Part shown: in pieces, positions 56,585-64,000 of the stretch | Position numbering within the stretch: position 1 is the stretch's first letter | Layout: each line of letters begins with the position of its first letter | NCBI GenBank assembly: GCA_024760905.1 | Contig: CM045733.1 | Location: 66,005,501-66,069,500 of the forward strand | Source: Plotosus lineatus | Lineage: Eukaryota; Chordata; Actinopteri; Siluriformes; Plotosidae | DNA length: 64,000 bases | Direction of reading: 5' to 3' | Made by a program: the position numbers and the translations under genes | Notes under the pieces: generated by a model | Databases searched by the model: none | The model's input: only the letters and a program-made list of their open reading frames with translations | What the model was told of the DNA's origin: nothing

Positions 56585-56945
56585 TCTTCTTTTCCTTCTG
56601 GCTTTTTCTTTCAGGGGTCGCCACAGTGAATCATCTGCCTCTATCATCTCACCCTATCCTCTGCATCTTCTCTTACACCAACTACCTTCATGTCCTCCTT
56701 CACCACATCCATAAATCTCCTCTTTGGTCTTCCTCTCGGCCTTCTGCCTGGTAGTTCCAATCTCAGCATCCTACTACCAATATACTCACTATCCCTCCTC
56801 TGTACATGTCCAAACCATCTCAATCTAGCCTTTCTGACTTTGTCTCCAAACATCTTCTATGTGCTGTCCCTCTGATGTACTAATTCCTGATCCTATCCAT
56901 CATTGTTACTCTCAAAGACAACCTCAACATTTTCATCTCTGTCTC
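56585..56945 (-). pseudogene. RTE-type LINE, short 3' fragment
   Basis: The minus-strand frame 56,644-56,853 encodes [20 protein letters not shown] and [20 protein letters not shown]; the end is out of frame after VGVRE. A 12-bp duplication, ccaaaggtttct, lies at 56,573-56,584 and 56,946-56,957. Confidence 0.92.
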
Positions 56946-57057
56946 CCAAAGGTTTCTCTGAGACAAAATAACAGTCAGAAATCAAAGATGAACATCTTTG
57001 AACATATCATGTAAATGTTGCTATGGCAGTAAGTTGACTTTTTGGCTTTTCCAATTT

Positions 57058-57215
57058 TCCCTTCAGGGTGGCTATGATTTGAAGGGTGTGGGTGTTGGCC
57101 CTGTGATAGTCTGGCAGGCTGTTCAGCGTGTACCCCAACGTTTGTCAGTGTTAGCTGTAATAAGCTCCACGCTAGTTCTGACCTGAATAGGATTAAGTGG
57201 TTCAGCAAACAAGAA
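57058..57215 (+). mobile_element. L2-like SINE 3' end, old
   Basis: The phrases ggccctgtgatagtctggc, gttcagcgtgtacccc and aggattaagtggttcagc are the worn L2-like tail. Head and body are not recognisable. Confidence 0.6.
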
Positions 57216-58365
57216 AGCGAGTTTAGAATGAACACTTTATTCATTAGCGTTAGTAACTTTATTACAATCTTATTTATTTATGTCTTATTTTCTATATTTG
57301 TTTGCTTCTTTGTTTTTTTTTTTTTTGTTTTTTTGATGATGACAATATGTCACATTTCATAGCACATGAAAGACTTGTCATTTCTGCAAACCTTCAGTTC
57401 TTCTGTTTCCCAAGCAGACAAAACAAGCTTTGTTTGACAACAGCAATTCTAGAAAGGTCACTGGAATCAAGAAAATAAAATGAATGAGTCAAAGTTTGTT
57501 TGTTTTTTAAGCTGTATTAATGAGAGTTCCTTACTAGTACATCTTTTCTTAGGTCAGGCCATCACCAAAAATGATAAAGATTTATCAAACGGAGGCGAGC
57601 TGGTCAAAGCTTTCTCTTATCTTCTGCCATTCTTTTATAAAAGCAACCACTGTCAAGACTTATGGTGAATGAAAGCAAATGTGTCACTGTTATGGTCCAG
57701 AGGAAGAAAGAGAGGATCCCCAAAGTCTGTAAATATTTTATACAATATATTTTGTACTCTTTGAGAATTTTTAAGGGGAAGCACCCACATTATGCTCAGC
57801 TTTGAAGATATCCTGAAGAGGTAGCATACATAAAAGAGGAAATGATTTCAGATAAGAAATGATCTTTCTCATGGGATCTGGCTTTGCAATTCAGATTCGA
57901 AAGGAGCAAGTCTTGCTTAAAGACAAAACTCATGTTATTTTGAAAAGGTTGCATGTTTTATGATGTTATGTAGTTCTATACATTGTGGTTTTTCTTTTAT
58001 CAATGGTTTCGTTATTTTTGCTTTAAACATCTCAGTACAACGCTGTGTTCATGCTACATCACAAGAGAAATATATTCAGCAGGCTCTATAAATTGTGAAG
58101 GCATTTATATACTGTACTGCAAAGGATATATAGCCACATGTATATTATTAATGAATTTCACAAGCCACTGGGGACCTTCGGCATAGCATGCATCGTTGCT
58201 CAAAATATGCTGTGCTGTCATGTAGACACCAGAAATTAGACTTATCATAAAATCATAAAAATGCCACAAGCAGTTACAATCTATTTTGTCATGGTACAGA
58301 GGTGTACCTAAAACCAACAAGATTTTTCAAAAAAAAAAAAATCATAAAGTGCTAACAAGTAATAA
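57216..58365. other. No gene seen
   Basis: Single-copy sequence with a T-run near 57,315-57,330; no recognisable exon. Confidence 0.55.
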
Positions 58366-58367
58366 TA

Positions 58368-58836
58368 CAGTGATCCCTCGCTACTCCATGCTTCAATTCA
58401 TGAGGCTTCAGTGAATCGAGGTTTTTAAAAAAAAATATTCATTGAAAAAAAAAAAAAATGAAATTACGGAAAAACAGGGAAAAAGTTAAGGAAAATGCTG
58501 CCAAATAAGGCCAATTAAGCAAAAAAAAAAACAAACAAAAAAAAAAACTCAACATAACTACTTCCGTTTTTATGTGAAGTGTGCATCTGAGTGCGTGCAC
58601 GTCTGTATGTGTGTGTATTTATATTTTATTTACATATTATGCATTATTTTTGAATGCTTGATTGTTATTATTAGCATTTATACCTTTGAATATGTATTAA
58701 TTGATATTATATACACATATACATGTACGTATACGTCAGTCAGGGGGGTTGATCCTACTTCGCGGAAATTGGCGGTTGCAGGGGGAAGGGGTGGGATCTC
58801 AGTCCCCATTAACCACAGAAAATGAGGGATCCCTTT
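58368..58836 (+). mobile_element. MITE-1 copy, about 469 bp
   Basis: The left end cagtgatccctcgctactcc follows TA (58,366-58,367); the right end aatgagggatccctt precedes TA. The interior has the expected A-rich and tgtgtatttatattttattt blocks. Confidence 0.85.
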
Positions 58837-58870
58837 TAAAAGAAGAATAATAATAATAATAATAATAATC

Positions 58871-59206
58871 TTTTCCTTTCGGCTTTTTCTCTTTCTTGGG
58901 AGTCACCACAGCGAATCATCTGATTCGCACGTTTGATTTGGCACGAGTTTTTACATCGGATGCCCTTCCTGTCACAATACTTTTAGCAAGGGACAGAAAC
59001 ACGCTGACGGCTTTGCAGCTACTCTTTACGAAGGTCAGCAATGGTTCTTTTACCTGCCTCACACCATAGACAGTGACAGACATGGCCTGCTTTTGATAAC
59101 CCAGTTATCTGCACTGGGGGGGTACAGTGACAACCCTGTGGGGACTCGAACCCCTAACGTTAGGATCAGCGATCCTGCGCCCTATCCACTAGACCACCAT
59201 TCCCAC
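58871..59206 (-). mobile_element. SINE-A, tail R, complete
   Basis: The plus strand begins with the RTE-like end (cttttcctttcggcttttt, gtcaccacagcgaatcatct), then cggatgcccttcctgtcac, body, C-tract and the head (gggactcgaacccc, B box). It is flanked by AAT-rich arrays (58,846-58,869 and 59,211-59,252) that obscure the target duplication. Confidence 0.92.
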
Positions 59207-59252
59207 CATAATAATTAATAAATAAATAAATAAATAAACAAATAAATAAATA

Positions 59253-60546
59253 AAGTGTTCAAAAGAAATGCATTTTTGATAAAATAGGTAAATAATTAAA
59301 AATGTTCATTAATACATCAAGGCCAGTGATACTTAAGTATGAATCAGTTTGAATAAAGACTTTTTTAGGACACAGAAAGGCTGACTTTATTGCTTAATAT
59401 TTTATAATCATCCGCGTCAGCTTCTTTGAGAACTTTACAGACTTTAGGTTTTATTAATCGTTTCAAACCAATGTCTGTTTAAATGCCAGTTATTCGCCAG
59501 CAAAGTAAAAAAGGTAAAACCATAATAAAGTTGAGCACTTAGACTGATTACTGTGGCCACTGGCTTTTGGCATATCTCTCTTGGCATATCGGTCATCTTT
59601 CATGCTTGGTTATATATTCATCCACACTCAAATGATCTTTATTTTGTGTGCGGTAGGCACCCTACAGGCTACAGATAAAGCCATAAATCCATGGTTGACA
59701 TGGCAACCATTAAACAAGAATTGCTAGATTTTGGAGTGAGGCTGCCGCAGTATGATAAAACATGTGAAAGCAGTTTCTCATAACAAGTCAAGCAGCAACT
59801 GTTATGTCTACAGGTTTCACTCTGTCAGAGAGAAAACAGAAGCTCATGCTGGAAATGCAAAATGAATGAGGCTCTCAGACAAGGAATAAAAGGTTCGATT
59901 GCAATTTCTGCCCACCAAGTCAAAAGCTGAGTGAGAGATTCTGGCAGTGGTGATATGGGACTGATATTGCTTTCAAAACATAACTGACGTCTTTTTGAAT
60001 TGGGTCATTGTATCCAAAGTAAAATATGAACACTGAATAAGTGGCGATGAAAACGCTTTAAAAAACTAAGATAATATGTGCAATGTGTTGAGATAATTGC
60101 AGTATAATGCGTAAATTGTGGCTTAGGTCCAGCCAGGAGCTTTATAATTCAGACAATATTCAACAATTTGACACACTTGAGACCATGAGACACCTACAGA
60201 ATTACTAATCATCATTGGATAGTCAAACAAACATGAGCTTGGTGGACCTTAAGTAATGCATGACAGAATGTGCTTTATGTGGACAATCCAGGAAAGGATG
60301 ATGTGATGTTGAATAAAGCAACAGATATTACAGTAGTTTGCAAAGTATTATATGTTTGTTGTCGTTGATGTTTTATATTACTCTTAATAAGCAGCATATC
60401 ATGCTCCTTATTTGTTTCAAGTAACATTGTGTAGTCTTATGAAATGCCCATAAGACATAAGACATGCTGGTATGACTTGCATTATAGCAAAGAAGAAATT
60501 ATTCCCTCACCAGCTTCTCCTTTTCTCTTTCAAAAGGTTAACAGTC
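59253..60546. other. No gene seen; single-copy sequence
   Basis: Balanced composition from about 59,390 to 60,530, without repeats or coding signals. Possible conserved non-coding DNA, by appearance only. Confidence 0.5.
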
Positions 60547-60581
60547 ATTCATTTTCTGTAACTGCTTATTACCTCTATTAG

Positions 60582-60585
60582 GGTC

Positions 60586-60623
<38 letters not shown>

Positions 60624-60909
60624 CATCATCAGTTCATTTTCTGTAACCGCTTCATCCTAATTAGGGTTGCGGGGAGGCTGGTGCCCATCCCAGCCAACTC
60701 AGGGCGAGGGCAGAGTACACCCTGGACAGCTCGCCCAGGCCATCGCAGGGCGGAAACATGTTGACGGCTTTGCAGCCTACTCTTTACGAAAGTCAGCAAT
60801 GGTTCTTTTACATGAACCTCTCACCATAGACAGTGAGAGAGTGGGATGGGCACCAGCCTCCCTGTGACCCAAATTAGGATTAAGTGGTTACAGAAAATGA
60901 ACTGAACTG

Positions 60910-60966
<57 letters not shown>
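60582..60966. repeat. SINE-A foldback flanked by (ATT)n and (AAT)n
   Basis: A minus-strand SINE-A (tail L, 60,631-60,840) is joined at gtgagaga to the end of a plus-strand copy (60,841-60,908, gatgggcaccagcc... gaaaatgaactgaactga). The outer arrays (ATT)n at 60,582-60,621 and (AAT)n at 60,911-60,966 are inverted too. The tails and arrays could form a stem of about 110 bp. Confidence 0.85.
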
Positions 60967-60969
<3 letters not shown>

Positions 60970-61156
60970 CCCCTGTATTTAAAGTACATTGTCTAAAAGT
61001 GCATTCCACTCTTTGAAAAATATAATTATTACAATAAATCAAATGGTATAAAGTAATACGCAAGATCTCTATCTGAATCACAATCATCCTGAGTACACGG
61101 GTGCATAATCTATCTATATAGTGATAAAAATCCAGAAGCTGAAGAGACACTACATC

Positions 61157-61312
61157 TTCAGTTCAGTTCATTTTCTGTACCCGTTTAATCCTAGTTTGGG
61201 TCGCGGGGAGGCTGGTGCCCATCCCAGCCAACTTTGGGTGAGGGCAGAGTACACCCTGGACAGCTCGCCAGGCCATCGCAGGGCGGAAACACGCTGACGG
61301 CTTTGCAGCCTT
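61157..61312 (-). mobile_element. SINE-A, tail L, 5'-truncated
   Basis: The L2-like tail and the first part of the body end at gacggctttgcagcc; the rest is missing. Confidence 0.85.
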
Positions 61313-62399
61313 ATGTGAATCTTATTTATTTCTTCTTCTTTCTTTTTTTTTTTTAAAGCAAATAGCAGCTCAAGCTTAGCTAAGTTTGGAACCGAATGCA
61401 GCTGTTCACATTTACTGATTAGGCTAGTGGCCCCTAATCCATGTTTTGCATATTTTTTGTGTTTCCCCTGCAAATCAAACCCACTCCAAAAAGAACTTGG
61501 CAATTAGCAGATGAGTTGAATCAGGTGTGTTAGTTTAGGATCACTCTGAAAGGAAAGACTGGTGCTCGCTGACATCACCACACAATAAACTCATACACAG
61601 CGAGCAAAAATGGCTCTAATGGCATCTCGGAATTAGTCCAATAAAAACAAAAATAAAGATACAAGTTGCCCCCCCCCCCCAACACCCCTTTCTTTTGAGT
61701 GTGTGCCTTCACCCCAGTGCACTTCACAGAGATGCAATTAAGTCTTGAGACAGACAAACTAATCACTGTGTAATGTATGCAGTATTGGTGAGCTTAATCA
61801 TGAAGCAGGCCACAATAGCTTGAGCTCACAGCGATGTGGGCTTGCAGCTGGTACCATGAAGACCCTGGAGCACCCTATAAGTCATCTGCACACCACTGGA
61901 GCAGATATTTGCACTGTTTTCAGTCAGCATGCAGACTACAAAATCCATGTTTGTCTTAGAAATGGGTTTTGTCAGTGAACATGCAGCAGGGTTGGTCAAT
62001 CAGATCTTAAAAAAATTCACATTTTCCAACAGGAGTCATTCCCAACACAGTCACTGCCTGTTGGGAAATACATCCGGATTAAAGGGCCTGAAAGATTGAA
62101 AAAAGTAATTTAAAAAATAATGGGCTTTTTAATGACTAAACCTTAGGGACACACAGATGTGCTCTTTGTTCATTTTCACTTGTATAATGTAAAATTCCAA
62201 CTGCTTAATTACTGAAGTATACACAATGCAACTGCATTTAACAAAGCAATTATAAGAGACAATCTATGCACTTTATTGCAGCATTTTACAAATAGCCTCA
62301 ATGTCTTGTACAAACCGCTCACCTTACCAACATTGTATCTCTTTTGTGCTTTAGATAAAACACATCGCATTATATTTTAGTAATTGAACAATATAAAAC
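61313..62399. other. No gene seen
   Basis: Single-copy sequence with a C-run near 61,670-61,680. The part 61,780-62,060 is balanced in composition; no exon recognised. Confidence 0.55.
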
Positions 62400-62790
62400 A
62401 TTCATTCATTCAATCATTCATTTTCTGTAACTGTTCGGTTCAGTTCATTTTCTGCAACCGCTTAATCCTAATTAGGGTCGCTGGAAGGCTGGTGCCCACC
62501 CCAGCCAATTCCAGGCATGCACAGAGCACACCTTGGACAGCTTGCCAGGCCATTGCAGGGCAAAAACATGGTGGTGGCTATGCAGGCTACTTTTGTTGAA
62601 AGTCAGCAATGGTTCTTTAACTTGAATCTCACACCATAGACAGCGAGAGAAATGTCTGGCCTTTGATAACCCAGTTAGCTGCATTGGGGAAGGGGGTTGG
62701 AGGGGTTGGAGGGGTTGGAGGGGTTGGGGGGGGTTAGTGACCAGCTGTTGAGAGTGGGTCTTGAACCCCCATTGAACCTCTAAACCATTG
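62400..62790 (-). mobile_element. SINE-A, tail L, with G-rich minisatellite
   Basis: The plus strand starts with ATTC repeats and a partly duplicated tail start. The L2-like end and body follow, then an expanded G-rich tract (62,675-62,735) in place of the usual C-tract. The worn head (gtcttgaaccccc) closes it. Confidence 0.85.
62675..62735. repeat. (GGGGTTGGA)n minisatellite
   Basis: About four units of ggggttgga follow gggaaggggg and end in a run of eight G. The G-rich strand has far more than four G-runs of three or more, so it fits a G-quadruplex pattern. Confidence 0.93.
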
Positions 62791-63212
62791 AACCTCTAAT
62801 TAAATCATACATTTGTTCAAGCTAAATATGATATTTCGATGCAAAAATTTAGTGGCGTAGAATAAATGATTTTGAATTGAGATACTCATAATACATTTAC
62901 TTTTTTTTTCTGATTATTTACTATTGTACATCTTTGGTGTTTTAGGTCGGTTTAGCTGTAAATGTCTCGATTTTCCTCATGAATATAAATGAAGTTCTGG
63001 TGATTCAACACCACTGCTTGTGTGCATGGAAAAACAGCACTGATGCCGGATGGAGGAGTAAATGAGTGTACTCGCTTGTTAACGTTAGAAAATTGAGTTG
63101 ATAAGTCATAACTGTGTGCATTTTGGGTAGATTGGAGATTCTGACATATAGTTTGTGAGAATTGAGTAATACTTTGCATAGATATTTGATATATACAATG
63201 CAAAACATGTGG
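62791..63212. other. No gene seen
   Basis: AT-rich single-copy sequence. Confidence 0.55.
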
Positions 63213-63229
63213 AATATGATACATGCACC

Positions 63230-63590
63230 TTCTTCTTCTTCTTCTTCTTTTCCTTTCGGCTTTTCCCTTCAGGGGTCGCCACAGCGAATCATCTGCCTCC
63301 ATCTCACCCTATCCTTTGCATCTTCTTCTCTTACACCAACGACCTTCATGTCCTCCTTCACCACATCCATGAATCGTCTCTTTGGTCTTCCTCGAGGCCT
63401 TCTGCCTGGTAGTTTCAGCCTCAGCATCCTATTACCAATATACTCACTATCCCTCCTCTGTACATGTCCAAACCATCTCAATCTAGCCTCTCTGACTTTG
63501 TCTCCAAAACATCTTACATGTGCTGTCCCTCTGATGTGCTCATTCCTGATCCTATCCATCCTTGTTACTCCCAAAGAGAACCTCAACCTC
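63230..63590 (-). pseudogene. RTE-type LINE, short 3' fragment, recent
   Basis: The minus-strand frame (63,269-63,613) is open from SLGVTRMDRIRNEH to the final CGDP. A perfect 17-bp duplication, aatatgatacatgcacc, lies at 63,213-63,229 and 63,591-63,607. The AAG-type 3' end is uninterrupted. Both point to a young insertion. Only the last 361 bp of the element are present. Confidence 0.96.
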
Positions 63591-63659
63591 AATATGATAC
63601 ATGCACCAACCATTGAAAATAATGAGATTAATGCATCTCACCATGTTTCTGGAAAAAAA

Positions 63660-63725
63660 AAAAAAAAAAAATACGCGATGCCCTGAAGTTGCATGAATTG
63701 AAGTGGGAAGTAGTGAGCGATCCCT
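63660..63725 (-). mobile_element. MITE-1 end fragment
   Basis: The phrases cctgaagttgcatgaattga and gtagtgagcgatccctt match one MITE-1 terminus. The rest is missing beyond an A-run. Confidence 0.75.
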
Positions 63726-64000
63726 TTATTTCATAAAAAATAATAAAGAACAGCAGAGTTTCATAATGACCTGTTCAAATACAGGTAGGAGCTGCGCGAT
63801 GATGCAGCCGCTTTGCTGTGTCGTTCAGTTGATGGTGGAATCCCTAACAAACTGCACTGGTATATGATGCAAATTGTGTGTCTCTATATATTCATTTATT
63901 CATTCATTTTCTGAAAGCATTCTGGACTGCATGAAGCGCTTTCAAACACTTTGATTATATGCTCTGACTTTTCCAAATGTTAATAATGTATAAAATGTAT
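63726..64000. other. No gene seen; partial SINE tail
   Basis: ATTC repeats and cattttctgaaag at about 63,890-63,925 may be the start of a SINE tail that soon loses similarity. Confidence 0.5.

Overview
The window looks like repeat-packed non-coding DNA from a bony fish, probably an intron or a gene desert. I find no complete host gene. Evidence for a teleost: tRNA-derived SINEs with the fish-typical tail ending in (ATTC)n, RTE-type and CR1/L2/Rex1-type LINE fragments, Tc1-like, Tigger-like and hAT-like DNA transposons, and very long (TA)n, (CA)n and (AAT)n arrays. A short SINE common in catfish- and characin-type fishes (52,128-52,292) hints at an otophysan, but that is weak.

Families used below. 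SINE-A has a tRNA-like head, a C-tract and a shared body, and occurs with two different 3' ends: tail R (related to the RTE LINE; 8 copies) and tail L (L2-like, ending in ATTC repeats; about 16 copies). SINE-B is the widespread fish tRNA SINE, also with an L2-like end. SINE-C is a third tRNA SINE. MITE-1 is a roughly 0.5 kb element with cagggat... termini and TA target sites. Tigger-A, -B and -C are short Tigger/pogo-like elements; A and B keep a reading frame for the N-terminal CENP-B-like helix-turn-helix but no catalytic domain.

Layout. 1-12.5 kb: SINEs, a MITE-1 copy hosting Tigger-C, and two RTE 3' fragments. 12.5-14.4 kb: a Tigger-A element hosting Tigger-B, with (TA)n palindromes. 14.4-22.5 kb: mostly single-copy sequence, a Tc1-like relic with a SINE in it, and a SINE-A hosting a 238-bp MITE. 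22.5-30 kb: (TA)n, two MITE-1 copies, SINEs, the second Tigger-A. 30-32.8 kb: an old LINE on the minus strand filled with later insertions. 33-36.2 kb: a possible coding exon, a 129-bp MITE and a 229-bp inverted repeat carrying two hammerhead ribozymes. 38.4-40.3 kb: SINE, hAT, MITE-1 piece and Tigger-B stacked inside each other. 41.5-47.1 kb: MITE-1 hosting an RTE fragment, then a nearly full-length but broken RTE on the minus strand. 49.7-55 kb: Tc1-like elements hosting SINEs and a CR1/Rex1-type LINE. 55-64 kb: more SINEs, MITE-1 copies and two RTE fragments.

How the parts relate. The RTE LINE is the likely source of enzymes for SINE-A with tail R, because that tail carries the RTE 3' end and also a piece resembling the RTE 5' leader. 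L2-like LINEs would serve SINE-A/B with tail L. The most unusual item is the hammerhead pair at 35,478-35,706. Its core bases, stems and cleavage triplet can all be read directly, and it resembles the ribozymes known from Penelope-like retroelements.
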